The notes: generated from the sequence alone by a model not told the origin. A stretch of DNA of 64,000 nucleotides from Eumeta japonica (GCA_005406025.1 BGZK01002111.1:1-64000), one strand, 5' to 3'; shown: positions 1 through 10,460, counted from the first letter of the stretch. Program-made: numbers and translations.

Positions 1-60
1 GCCATGTCGGACCATGCTCACTGTAGGGTTCCTGATGCCAATACAAGAATTGCAGCATAG

Positions 61-595
61 ACGAAAAAGACTACGTTGTTACACTTTTTCCAAGATTTCC
101 CACAGAATAGATTTAAGTACTTTGGTCGCTTATAACTATAGAAACAAGTAGGTATGTTGATTATTACTCTGAAACTAGTGTAAATTAAAGTGCATCAGCA
201 AAAGAGTGTATCTGCATGGCAATTACCTCCTTTTGTTGAGAAGTCGGAAATAATTTAAAAACGATATATCTGTTTATCTTTACAATACTTTTTGTTAAAA
301 GTGTTTATTTAGCGTTAACCTTGTATTTTTCTTTCATATTTTATGGATATACGCTTGAAAAAATTAAGGGGATACAATTTATGCTACTTATTTATGCTAT
401 TATTTTCAGCTTCTATTACATGTATGAAGTGCTTCCTCTAAAAATATTTATTTTGTTATTTAACTACCAAATTAGAATTTCACTAATACACATCTTATAG
501 TTTTTTAATAAAATGCTTGTGACATACGGACGGACGGACATGACGAAACTATTAAGGTTCCGTTTTTATCATTTGGGCCCGGAACCCTAAAAATG
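61..595 (+). repeat. Dispersed repeat family A, copy 1
   Basis: This stretch aligns by eye with 16235-16985 and, inverted, with 3600-3760. Shared landmarks are a 'gcatcagcaaaagagtgtatct' like block (near 190), a CGGACGGACGGACATG block (near 528) and a terminal GGTTCCG...CGGAACC inverted repeat at 556-590. No coding potential is visible. The terminal block is common in lepidopteran repeats in my recollection, but I cannot assign a class. Confidence 0.7.
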
Positions 596-1720
596 TACCT
601 TTCAAATAAATAGTAATGTAGCTACTGATATATAGTAGTCACATTAGGCCTATTGCAAATACAGAAGCCCAAAAATATATTACACAAGACGTTCGTACAA
701 ATTTCTTTTGCCTGAAAATAGGTTTCGTAATTGTATTTTTAATCAATACACTTTCTCCCCTTGTCGGTGTAGCGACGATGAATTTTAATTCCTAACAAGT
801 GCAGCGAAATTTGTTCGGGACATTCCGTCGCCGTCGGCTCAGGTTATTTGTTAACGTCGCCGAAAATGAAATGCTGCTAATAACGAAAATGGAACATTTA
901 GTCAAATGAGAAAAGCTAGAGATATATTTGTTATATACTTTCAGCGCCGGTAATTTTATGAGAATTAATTAATTACACGCTTAGTTGGCGTCGATGTCGC
1001 TTGAGAGCGAATTGAGACGTATCGTGTGACGTTTCCTTATTTTTTTTATGTTCTTCGTACGCTTTTTAGCCTCGTGTTCGCTCTATTCTTAGGAACAAAA
1101 GAAATTAAAGTAATCAATTACTGTGTTAATTATTTTTGAGCCTGGATGTCTATTGTTTCACAGATTCTTTGTTCGGGATCATTGGGACGATAAAACTTTC
1201 TTGTAATTTTAGCCCAACAGTATTATAATATTGGGTGTCAAATTACTGACAATAAAAGATTAAATTACTAGTCGGCTTTGAACAAGTCTGATCAATACCG
1301 ACAGACCAGGTCAGATTTTGTAACATTTTTGGGCTTCATTGTACTGGCATACATATATAAAAGTGCATTACAAATTTTATTTCGTTAAAAGTGAGTTTTA
1401 CAAATGCGTTCCATTACATAATTAATATTGATCTAGCAAAGTAGTAAGTTTTTTGAATTAGTAACCGAACAAAACGTACTTCAATGAAATCAAAATACAT
1501 TTCTATTTCAACCAAACACCTTTAGTATAAATTATAGTTGATGCCATCGATTACTAGTGGTATATTTCATACTTTTATCGATAGACAAACAAGGCGCATA
1601 CCACATTTACACGCCTGACGTACGATGTAATGCATGACTTACATGCAAAGCCGATGGCAATGGAAATTAATTAGTTACCGTCACAGTTTCTATTGAAAGT
1701 ACGAACAAAACAGTCCCTCG
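596..1720. other. AT-rich non-coding stretch
   Basis: No convincing ORF, RNA gene or terminal repeat is visible. A slightly GC-richer patch at 765-850 has no recognised content. Confidence 0.5.
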
Positions 1721-1739
1721 CTGAGTGTCTATAATTAAA

Positions 1740-1835
1740 GGCGCTGCAGCTTTCTCGTTGTTGATCTCCCCCGTCCGCCCTCTGGCGGTACAACGCGGAC
1801 GGGGGCCGCCCCTTCGGGAGGAAAAGAAAATAGAA
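1740..1835. other. GC-rich island with 11-bp perfect hairpin
   Basis: A short GC-rich patch in AT-rich surroundings. CCCCCGTCCGC at 1768-1778 pairs perfectly with GCGGACGGGGG at 1795-1805 around a 16-nt loop. Small ORFs overlap it on both strands but neither looks like a protein family I know. Function unknown. Confidence 0.6.
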
Positions 1836-2035
1836 ATAATAATCGGAATGCTGCTTCAACATTACCTTGAAATGTCTCCTTTAATTATTATTGATATAAA
1901 TAATGCACGCCGCTCCTCTTAAATAATTCAATTCGCTTATACCAGAGATGGAAATTTAAATGACTACTGTAATTTATTATTTAACAGGTTAAAACATTTC
2001 ACGTCGGATCTCTAGAAGTTAATACTGTATAATGT

Positions 2036-2037
<2 letters not shown>

Positions 2038-2075
<38 letters not shown>
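2038..2075. repeat. (TA)n microsatellite
   Basis: Uninterrupted TA dinucleotides. The ORF crossing it on the minus strand is an artefact of the repeat. Confidence 0.95.
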
Positions 2076-2079
<4 letters not shown>

Positions 2080-2331
2080 TAGTGTGTCTGAATAAATTCT
2101 GTGTAGTAAATTCTTTAAAAACTGGTATGCAATATTACTTAGTAGATCTACACTGACGCTGTTCGTTGTATGCGGCAATACAAAACAACGCATATGAATA
2201 TTACATCATTAAATAGTAGTGGATGACTATCATGATTGTGTAACGTTATCTCCGGCAATTTAGGCTCATTGAACAGCTTATGCACGCACTATTCTGATTC
2301 ACGTTAATATGCAAATAAGGAAGGCTTGGTA

Positions 2332-2467
2332 GCATTGGCGTATCCAGGGGTAGGGGATCGGGAGGCAGCCCCTCCTGGAAATTGTATGTTCTACCAATAT
2401 ATTACGCCCCTTTTACACGATCTGAAAAATTAGACTTGCCCCAAGACCAGAATCTGGGTACGGCCAC
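2332..2467. mobile_element. Short hAT-like MITE with 8-bp target duplication
   Basis: The 136-bp insert has imperfect inverted ends (ATTGGCGTATCCAG at left; reverse complement of the right end GTGGCCGTACCCAG). It is flanked by GCTTGGTA (2324-2331) and GCTTGATA (2468-2475), an 8-bp near-perfect duplication, which is the hAT signature. It has no coding capacity. The GC-rich 'aggggtagggg...' interior resembles other small DNA elements of insects. Confidence 0.6.
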
Positions 2468-2469
2468 GC

Positions 2470-3090
2470 TTGATAGTTAATAGCGTCGTCTTAGCACCAG
2501 GAAGTACCGATTTGGAATTGACGTCACAGCGAACTTACTGGTGAATCTTTGACTTACGTTAAATGAAACCAATCGCTCTGTGCCTCAGATAGTGCGTTAA
2601 GCGATCGGATCGAGGTGTGATCATTACATCGGTTGCAGCCATCAGTACTAATCGCGTGGTTTAAGGCTCAAATTCCTCCATTTGAAGTGACATTGTGGGA
2701 AGTTGTGCTCAAGTAGTGTTGGAATATTATTTAGAGCAATATATTATAATTATTGCTACAAATATTAAAAAATAGAGATTTGCTGATCATAAAAATTAAT
2801 TGTTACATTTTATCGGAAATACATAATATACGCTATTACACTATTTTTCTACGACGAACATTAACAGTAATCCAGAATCGCATTATCATCCGTAATCTGT
2901 ACAAACATTTTGAAACTAATTAATAATAAATGACAATGATTTGTTTTCTATATATATTTTATTAGGTGTTTGATAAAGGCGAGGGATACGGAAATATAAA
3001 ATTATAATCGACCGTAGACTCACGAATGTCTGCTGTGTACATTTCTGTTCTATAATAGTTATTAGGCTGGTGGGCATTTCATTACTAAAT
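2470..3090. other. AT-rich non-coding stretch
   Basis: Nothing supported: no gene, no terminal repeats, no RNA gene. Confidence 0.5.
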
Positions 3091-3091
3091 A

Positions 3092-3240
3092 TTTTTATAA
3101 ATAATAATAATATAAGTCACCCGCATTTCCCAGGGAGGATACTACAGATTTCCTATCTCTAGCTTCACTGGCATCCTTCAAACTTTTCATGCAAACTTTT
3201 CATGTCAGTTTCGGGTGCTTAAAATTTGGCCCTTTTTTGA
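3092..3240 (-). mobile_element. 3' end of a LINE with (TTA)n tail, inverted copy
   Basis: On the minus strand this matches 10290-10460: a 'GGGCCAAATTTTA-GCACCC' block, an ATGAAAAG block, a SEAR(D/G) coding echo, and a (TTA)n-like tail at 3092-3112. It is the C-terminal coding tip plus microsatellite tail of a non-LTR retrotransposon, 5' truncated as usual for target-primed insertion. Confidence 0.6.
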
Positions 3241-3599
3241 CATGCCACGAATTTGGTCTGCATAGAGTTTATTAGAGCGACCTTTGCTGGACTTTCCGTC
3301 ACGCACATTTGCCCTATAGATTTGTCTTGTTGGTCTACTTTGATTCTTCCTTTCCAGATGGCCAAGCAACCGCAAAATATCAAAACATCATAGATCATAA
3401 TAGTTGAAAATTAAACATTTTTGTCGAAATCGAATTAGTTACATACCATTTTGTTGAGTGCATAAAAGGACATGTTTACGTTCGAAGACAAAAGATTGCA
3501 TATGTAAAATAAATGTTGTTAGTTAGATTTCTTTTAAAGTCATTATCTTAACTATTTGTCAAGAAGGAATGCTCTGTTTTTCATCCACTGCTATAAGCG

Positions 3600-3760
3600 T
3601 TTTAGGGTTCCGAGCCATATCGAAAAAACGAAATTTTTGTAGTTTCGCAATATTGTTCCATCCGCTGGTCCGCCCGTGAGTCACAAGTTTTTTACTCAAA
3701 AACTATAAGATGTGTATTAGTGAAATACTCGAAAACTGCAAAATGGAGTACAGGTGTCAA
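3600..3760 (-). repeat. Dispersed repeat family A, partial inverted copy
   Basis: Its reverse complement matches the 3' part of the repeat at 61-595, including CACTAATACACATCTTATAG and the terminal CGGAACCCTAAAA block. Confidence 0.65.
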
Positions 3761-3993
3761 CGTGTGGCATGTATAACGATAGTCCTTTCAAAAATCCTTT
3801 AAGGTTTTTAAACAATTTTTTTAATGAATTGAGTATTTTTAGAAATAATCGTTCCAAAATTGCATAAATTGTAACCTCCCTCTATTTTTTAAGCCATGGA
3901 TCCAAAAAAATATGAAAAAATTACAAAGATAACACGTATATCGTGTGTGTTGTTCCGGAGGTTTTGTACATCGCCGGGTTACTAAGTGTATTA

Positions 3994-4013
3994 AGGTGAT
4001 ATCAGACGGTTCA
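3994..4013 (+). repeat. Harbinger left terminal inverted repeat
   Basis: Pairs with 6920-6939 with three mismatches, and is adjacent to TTA at 3991-3993. Confidence 0.9.
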
Positions 4014-4124
4014 TTCGAGTGAACATTCACACAAATGAATGCTTCATTTTTCTTTCATTCCATGTTCACACGACTTACTGCGAATGACAAAGAAAAGAAC
4101 GTTCATCTATTATTTACTTTAAAT

Positions 4125-6172
4125 ATGTCATCGGGTGAAGTCGTGCGTCTCGGAATCCGTTTAATTTGTGATCATTTAATCCAAAAGTTAGTAAAAAAGA
4201 AGCATAGAAAACGTCGACGTTGGTGGGTGCGGCCATGGATTGAAAGAAGAAATATGTTTGGAGCTTCGAATACACTCTTGAGAGAACTAGCTGATGAAGA
4301 TTCTGAATCGTATCGCAATCATTTGCGAATGGACGAATGTAAATTTGAAGAACTTTTACTGCTTATTTCTCCAACAATAACGAAACAAAATACTTTAATG
4401 AGAGATAGTATACCTAACCGAACAAAACTTCAAATTGTATTGAGATATCTTGCTACGGGCGATTCTTTTGGAACCTTAGAAGCTCTATACAGAGTACCAC
4501 GGAATTCAATATCCTACTTTTTCAAAGAAGTATGTGAAGCTATTTGGACGGCTCTTGGAAACTTTATAAAGGTCAGTAGTAACATTTTAAATTGATTAAA
4601 AAAACAAGTAGGTATTATTTTTGAAACTTTTTTAATTATATACACATGTTTGACAATTAACATTCAGACGATTTCTTTAAGAGCTTGTATGAGTATGTTT
4701 TCTTGAGTTGATGGTGGAAGAACAATTTGTGAATGTACTTCTTGTTGGATTGCTGAGGCATAGTACTGATCATTTTGTGGAGAGGACATAGGTACAGAGA
4801 CCGTTGGTGAGTATACTTCTTGTTGGGTTGTGGAGGGATAGTACTGATCATTTTCTGGAGAGGACATAGGTACAGAGACCGTTGGTGAGTGTACTTGCTG
4901 GGTTGGCGAGTGATAGGTATCATATTGATGCGACCGGCTGATATTTAATGAGGATCGTGTACTTGAACTCGAGTAAATCGATTCAGATAAAGACGTCATT
5001 TGTGAAAGACGTTCCTGGGTCATCACCGATTGAAGCCTTTCCTGACATATTAATGCCCTGTTTAGGGGCATTTTCTTTAGCTGTATTGCCAAACTTTTAC
5101 AAAACAAATCAAACTCATCTTCAACTTGCTCTTTGTTTTCCTTGCTTATAGCTTTTAGTTCTTTAATTGCCATATCAATTGGAATGTCTGTCTTTCGTTT
5201 GCGGTTGACTGGTTTTCCAGAATGCAATGATGTAGACGATATTGTACCACCATTTCTACTATTCTCAGCAATAGATGTCGACTGCTTCTCACTTCCAGCT
5301 TGAGAACTCTTCGGCTCAAATTCAGTGGTGTCTTCATTTTGAGTCTGCGTGTTTACTGACGTATCCTGCAATTAAAATATTTATTGTTACAGGTTCCTGA
5401 CGTTCGAGATGAATGGATTAAAATAATGGAAGACTACTATAAACTATGGAACTTTCCAAACTGTTGCGGTGCCATGGATGGAAAATTAATCAATATAAGA
5501 TGCCCAGGAAACTCCGGCTCAGACTATTTCGACTACAAAAAAGAATTTCAGTATTCATCTATTTGCACTTGTGGATGCGAATTACAATTTTTTTGTTTAT
5601 AGATGTTGGAACAAACGGAAGAGCAAACGATGCATCAGTCTTTCAAAAATCAACATTAAATGAAGCATTAATGTCAAATCTTCTGAATTTTCCAGAGGAA
5701 GGCGTAATCGTGGCAGATGACGCATTTCCTTTACGTACAGATATTTTGAAACCATTTAACACTAGAGGAGAGTTTGGTGTCAAACAAAAAATATTCAACT
5801 ATCGGCTCTCTAGAGCTCGACGTGTAGTTGAAAATACTTTCGGAATATTGGTATCTAAATTCAGGATCTTTGAAAACCGATTCCACTATCGGTGGAAAAG
5901 TTGAACAACTTGTTAAAACCACATGTGCACTACATAATTGGCTGAGAAAAACGACAAAGCATTATGTTACACAACAGTCACTGGAAACTGAAGATTGGAA
6001 CACAGGTAGCACTATACCAGGGGACTGGCGACAAGTATCATCTTTAGCAATAAGCGATTCTCCACCAACTACTGCAAGGCATCATAGTGAAAACGCCCGT
6101 CGCGTGCGTAATGCATATGCAGAAAAGTTTGTCACTACATGCACTGTGCCATGGCAATGGAACATGATATAA
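4125..6172 (+). pseudogene. PIF/Harbinger transposase, two exons, four frameshifts
   Basis: The transposase would excise and insert the element. Exon 1 (4125-4571; an upstream in-frame ATG lies at 4035) opens MSSGEVVRLG and holds a helix-turn-helix (LQIVLRYLATGDSFGTLEAL) ending GNFIK. The intron is 4572-5392 (GT...AG, phase 0); exon 2 starts VPDVRDEW. Catalytic blocks are GAMDGK (Asp codon 5477-5479), DVGTNGRANDASVF (5602-5643) and RRVVENTFGIL (Glu codon 5830-5832). Reading breaks occur at the T run 5546-5548 (extra T), T run 5588-5594 (extra T), A run 5873-5876 and A run 5896-5899 (each lacking an A). The C-terminus ends PWQWNMI, stop at 6170. The breaks are inferred from continuity of family motifs across frames. 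Confidence 0.9.
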
Positions 6173-6654
6173 TGAATATGTAAATACCTAACATAAATAT
6201 TTTATCTAGGTTCGTTGCTTTTATTGAATACCTAATATTTATCGTCCCGTGCTGCCCCGTGCAACAATGTAAAAGCTAGTAATAAACAATAGCTAAATTA
6301 GTATACTTACGAGATTTGATGTACTCTGCCGTGGGATACAAACACTGCTTAAAATTCTGCATGTTTAAACCAGTACAGTGTAGGCACATATATGTCGTCA
6401 GAAGAGCAACCACTTTTAGTAGACTGCTTTATTTTTGTTAATTCAGTTGTAAAGCGGGTACGTATAGTTTTTATTTTATGTTTGATGTCTTCTTCAGTAA
6501 CCTCGAGGTTTAAATCACTAATTAGGGATTTTATAGCGTTTGTACGTAATGTTCTATCCTTGTATTCGTCAAGTTTGTGGTTCCATAAAGTTTGATAATT
6601 CTTAAAATGTTCCAAAAACAGCAGCGTACTTTGCTCATTCCACTTGAACACCAT
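4664..6654 (-). pseudogene. Harbinger MADF-BESS DNA-binding protein, two exons, one frameshift
   Basis: This is the partner gene of the transposase; MADF-BESS or Myb-like proteins of Harbinger elements bind DNA and assist the transposase. Exon 1 (6654-6311) begins MVFKWNEQ and contains a MADF domain over about residues 4-98 (WNEQSTLLFLEHF ... PTLYWFKHAEF). A T run near 6350 lacks one base, giving an early stop after HAEF; in the restored phase the exon continues to a GTAAGT donor at 6310. The intron is 6310-5366, with acceptor TTGCAG. Exon 2 (5365-4664) contains a basic KRK stretch, a BESS motif (DEFDLFCKSLAIQLKK) and a repeated Ser/Pro/Gln tail. Its exon 2 lies inside the transposase intron, and transposase exon 2 lies inside its intron. 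Confidence 0.85.
4737..4920 (-). repeat. 78-bp in-frame tandem repeat in MADF-BESS tail
   Basis: Copies start at 4737, 4815 and 4893 (the last partial), with a period of exactly 78 bp or 26 codons. The repeat encodes SPTVSVPMSSP(E/Q)NDQYY-like units. The two full copies differ at only a few bases, so the duplication is recent relative to the element. Confidence 0.85.
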
Positions 6655-6717
6655 TTTACTGTTAATTTTCCGTGACGCAACGGGACGTGCGGTTGCTACC
6701 GAGCTCGAGACAAAATG

Positions 6718-6919
6718 GCCGAATGCGAGTGAACGTTCTCTCTGTGCAGACCGTTCATTTTCGTTCATTCGCAGTTGGAATGAAAGATGCCGAATGATGA
6801 AATCTAACATCGTCGGATCGGTTCATTAGTGAATTCATTCGGCACTCTTGTTTCATTTGGGGTTCATACGAATCATTTCGAGTGAAAGATGCCGAATGAA
6901 AGACAAAATGAACGAAAAG
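6718..6919. promoter_or_regulatory. Harbinger subterminal motif cluster
   Basis: The end-proximal 200 bp contain many copies of TTCATTCG/CGAATGAA-like words in both orientations (for example near 6760, 6787, 6834, 6890), and the left end (4008-4075) has the same words. Such subterminal clusters usually bind the transposase or its MADF/Myb partner; that role is inference here. The segment also holds the likely promoter of the MADF-BESS gene. Confidence 0.55.
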
Positions 6920-6939
6920 TGAATCGTCTGATACCGCCT
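6920..6939 (-). repeat. Harbinger right terminal inverted repeat
   Basis: Inverted partner of 3994-4013, followed by the TTA target duplication at 6940-6942. Confidence 0.9.
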
Positions 6940-6942
6940 TTA

Positions 6943-7263
6943 GTGAGTGTGTCCGGTTCGGCATATTACGTTAGCGGCCTCGTGGCCGTCGGCCGTTCGC
7001 GCGCTCGCGCTCCCGCGTTCCTAGCGGCGGGTGGCGACCGTAAAGGCGCTAACGGTCGCTCCCGCCTACGCGCGCTTTCGTTATCGGTGGTACCTAACGA
7101 TCGACAAAAAGCGCGTTATTTTCGCGCGCTTTTTGTGCGTTTGCAATTAGTAATTATAATTATAATATTAATATAATAATAAAGTTTATAAAAATTGTTT
7201 TAGCGATAGAATTACAATCACTACGATTGGTTTTAAATTATTGTACTTACTTTTATGATTAGT
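6943..7263 (+). other. GC-rich 5' region of the Jockey-like element
   Basis: A GC-rich block (6950-7140) precedes the gag remnant and is plausibly the 5' UTR or internal promoter of the non-LTR element. It includes a perfect hairpin, CAAAAAGCGCG (7105-7115) with CGCGCTTTTTG (7125-7135). The join to the gag region is AT-rich (7140-7260), so belonging to one element is inference. Confidence 0.4.
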
Positions 7264-7415
7264 GATAGGTTCAAAGTATTGCGCTAGGATCAACATGGCT
7301 AGTGTCGCCCCCGGCTCGCTTGTGGACGGGGGAACCGCGAGATCTCTCCAGCCCCTGCCAATCGGTGAGCTTAAATCCTTATTTTTTAGTTTTTTTGGAA
7401 CAGCAGGGCTACGCA

Positions 7416-7611
7416 CAGTGGCGGCGCTACACCACTCGTGGACGTCGGCGACATCAGGTTTGCGAGGCCTCTTTTTAATAACTTGTAGGTAAAACTTTTT
7501 GCGAGGCCTCTTTTTAATAACTTGTAGGCAAAACCTTTTTGTTTGCGAGGCCCCTTCAGGCGCGAGGCCGTCGGCGGTCGCCGACGTCGCCGACGCCTAG
7601 CGCCGCCACTG
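7416..7611. mobile_element. hAT MITE, 196 bp, perfect TIRs and 8-bp TSD
   Basis: Perfect 14-bp inverted repeats CAGTGGCGGCGCTA (7416-7429) and TAGCGCCGCCACTG (7598-7611) are flanked by an exact 8-bp duplication GCTACGCA (7408-7415 and 7612-7619). The CAGTGGCG terminus and the 8-bp duplication are hAT hallmarks. Inside, a unit beginning GCGAGGCCTC is repeated about 40 bp apart (7462 and 7500). There is no coding capacity, so it must have been mobilised in trans. The intact ends suggest a relatively young insertion. Confidence 0.92.
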
Positions 7612-7699
7612 GCTACGCAGTTCCACAAAAGCTAACGATATGTTAGATAACGCGGTACGATGTATGAGCGGTAATAGCCATGGTCAAATCCTTGTCCGT

Positions 7700-9134
7700 C
7701 GGTTGCAAATAGTGAGAAGCGCTCTTCGAGCGCTATCTCGTCCGACGAGGGGTCGGATCATTCCTACGCTACCTTGAAGTGATCGGACGAGGATGAGGGC
7801 CCGTTTCAATCAATAACTTCCAAACGTAAAGCTAGGAAGTTTGCTCGCCGGCAATGAAAATTAAGCAGTAGGTCTAGCAACTCCGAAATGGAAGTTTATG
7901 TTAGACAGGCGAAGTCGACGATCAAATTTAATTTGCCGGATTCTTCAGATCCATCAGTAGCTCAAGCGACGGCCACTGCCTTAGGGAAAATGACGGTCGG
8001 AGCAAATCCCTGTCAGAAAGCGGGCATTAAACCATCTCCTCCACCAAAGACTAAACCACCTCCACCGATGAACTTTAGATATCACTGTAAGAGGAGTCTG
8101 GTAGCAGCAGAGTGCACAAGATTGCATTTTAACTTTACCAAAGTCCAGAATACTAAATCAGGCATCAAAATCATTGTGGCATTTATCGGAGATTTTAGAA
8201 ACCTCAATAGATACCTAATTCAAAACAATTTATTCTTCAAGACTTTTGCGTTTGAGGAGGAACGCAAGATAAAAACAGTAATTAAGGGAATATCAACTGA
8301 ATTAGACTTAGATTATATGAAGGAGGATCTCCTTCGTCAGGGGTATCCTATCCCTGCGGTGCATCGATTGTACCGCAGGGATAACATAGCTTTAGGAATG
8401 GTTCTGGCAATCCTGGAAAGAAGTGACAGAGCCAAAGAAATATTTAAAGAGTTAGGAAACATATGCGGATTCTCCAGTATACTGGTAGAGGCCCCACATA
8501 AGTAAAGACTACCTGGTCAGTGTCATAGATGCCAGCTGAAAGGACATGCAGCGGCAAATTGCTATGCACAGCCGCGCTGCATTAAATGTTTGATCCCGCA
8601 CTGGACCAAAGACTGCGAGCGCACCGAGAAAACAGGGGGTAAACCATCTTGCTGTAATTGTGGCCAGAAACACACAGCCAATCATAGAGGGTGTCCGGAA
8701 GCGCCCAAGATAAACCGTTAATGCTTAACAAAATGAATAGTTTAAACAAACTGAAGGGCAGAACTGTAGGAAAGAATCAGTTTTCCCCCTTAAGTAGTTC
8801 TAATCACAAGACAGTATGGATGGATAACAACACGCCTTCGTCTGCCGGCGGGAAGGACTGCCGTCCAGCTCCCCCTCGTGTGGAAAACTCGTGGAGTAAA
8901 CCACTTCCGTGGGTTAAACCACGCCATGGTAAAGAGATCATTACCCAAGGGTCTCCAAATTAATCATTACGTAACAATGAGTCCGCGACGTCAACTTTAG
9001 GTGAGGCCATTAGTACAATAATGTCTATTCTTCAGGTCGTTAGGAGCTCCGAAGTCGCGGATCTAGTGGCTAAATTTAGGAAGGCGAGATCGCGACAAGA
9101 CGCGATCTCACTGTCGAGGTTGAAAAACTTATAG
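7700..9134 (+). pseudogene. Jockey-like ORF1 (gag, RNA-binding), broken
   Basis: ORF1 proteins of this clade bind the element RNA. The longest open piece begins at 7888 (MEVYVRQAKS), but the same frame reads upstream as a Ser/Asp/Glu-rich leader interrupted by two TGA codons. A conserved central region follows, then an in-frame TAA at 8503, then three zinc knuckles in the same frame: CHRCQLKGHAAANC, CIKCLIPHWTKDC and CCNCGQKHTANHRGC (8522-8697). A frameshift near 8715 moves reading to the frame ending with a TAA at 8961. Beyond it come IMSILQVVRSSEVADLVAKF and a final stop at 9132. The three-knuckle pattern is that of Jockey-clade gag proteins. Confidence 0.8.
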
Positions 9135-9760
9135 AACTAAATGAGATGGCGATTGAATAGGAGTAGGGGTTACCCCATCCAATACAACCCTTAAAGGTCA
9201 TCAATCCGGTGCGGATCTCGCGCCTCCCGGAGTCCCATCTGAAGTTTCACTGTAAACTTTATGTGACCTCCTATGCCGAGGTGCCTTATTAAAAGACACC
9301 CATTGGGCAGTCACGCGCCGAGGGCATCCCTATGCTGAAATGGCGCGTTTTAGATGAAGGAGTCAAAGGATTTAGCTTTCTACATAGCAACTATAAGTTG
9401 TTCAGGAGGTTTTTAGTCCATGAGAGTCGGACACACCTGTGTGCCCGGGCACACGTACAGCCCAAATGGGTTTTTCTTCTTTCCTCTCCTGCAGGGAAGA
9501 ACTACAAAAAACTACAAAAGTGCATCCGTCACAGTTGTACTCCGACCGCTAAATGTGAATCTCGGCTGAAATAAAGAAGTCTTGATCGCCTGAAAACGCT
9601 GTCCATTATTTGCTCACCATACCGCAAGAAATCCATTCTTAGAAACCTGAAGGATAATCCGAAGTGTGGGCTTACTCGGCGATAGCCGAAATCGCCGTTA
9701 CACTTAATATTGCGCGACTATTATATGCGCATCAAAGAAAGTAGGTGCATTTACAGCTGA

Positions 9761-10229
9761 TCAGACCCAAAATTCATTTTATAAGAAGTCAAAATCCAAA
9801 TCCAAAGTACAAATAAAATACTGAGCAATTATTGCTTTATGTTTGTGGAGTGCATGTAACATAAAATATTTTATTATTACTAATTTTATATAGGTACTTA
9901 AAAACTATTAATGAAATATTTTTTTCTGAGCAATTCTTAGATATCACGACCTATATCAATATGCGAATAATTATAGGAGTCAATATATGAGATTCAAATT
10001 TCTTTTATGAGACAGTTAAGTAAAGAAATTATAACGTAAAACGACTAACCCCTAAAATTTATCACTCAATATTTATTTAAGAAAATACCCGTTTTCAGAA
10101 CATTTCTTGGTATTTACCAGAATATATTTCTAAAGTGTACTAAAGAATTACTTAATCTGAACATCATGTTTGTAGTATGTAGTCCCAATACCTTGATATG
10201 TGATGAATCTAATAAGAAAATGCAAATCT
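9761..10229. other. AT-rich non-coding stretch
   Basis: No gene or repeat boundary seen. Confidence 0.5.
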
Positions 10230-10460
10230 TTCGGTTGATAGAGATCGACATGGGTCTCCCTAGAAAATCTTGTGCAGATCAAACTGGTGGTATATTAAAA
10301 AGGGCCAAATTTTATGCACCCAAAACCGACTAGCTTACATGAAAAGATTGATGGCTGTCAGCGAGGCAAGAGGGATATGTAAAGATCGTTACATTTGGAA
10401 ATCTATAGTCTCTGTGTACCCTTTTGAGAAAAAGGCGTGAGTTTATATTATTATTATTAC
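10230..10460 (+). mobile_element. 3' end of a LINE with (ATT)n tail
   Basis: The pieces read as the C-terminus of a non-LTR reverse-transcriptase polyprotein: MGLPRKSCADQTGGIL near 10250, then in a shifted frame LMAVSEARGICKDRYIWKS and VYPFEKKA followed by a stop near 10438. An (ATT)n-like tail (10444-10458) ends it. It is truncated at the 5' side and frameshifted. It matches the inverted copy at 3092-3240. Confidence 0.65.

Larger units (their letters stand above)
3994..6939 (+). mobile_element. PIF/Harbinger DNA transposon, full length but decayed
   Basis: The 2946-bp element is bounded by inverted repeats AGGTGATATCAGACGGTTCA (3994-4013) and, read inward on the minus strand, AGGCGGTATCAGACGATTCA (6939-6920), 17 of 20 identical. 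TTA is duplicated at 3991-3993 and 6940-6942, the 3-bp target typical of the superfamily. It carries the two expected genes, a DDE transposase on the plus strand and a MADF-BESS DNA-binding protein on the minus strand. Five single-base indels in coding runs show that this copy is dead, although both ends are still well preserved. Confidence 0.93.
7264..9760 (+). mobile_element. Jockey-like non-LTR retrotransposon remnant
   Basis: Continuous GC-richer sequence with a broken gag-type ORF1 (7700-9134). No reverse transcriptase or endonuclease domain can be read after 9134: the following 600 bp are open only in short pieces with no motif I trust. The element is interrupted by a hAT MITE at 7416-7611. 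The copy is decayed by stops and a frameshift. Confidence 0.65.

Noticed and set aside
7386..7628. Minus-strand ORF of 80 codons
   Set aside because: It lies across the hAT MITE and its Arg-rich run comes from the GC-rich terminal repeat.
9332..9574. 80-codon ORF as a piece of Jockey ORF2
   Set aside because: It contains no endonuclease or reverse-transcriptase motif that I can identify.
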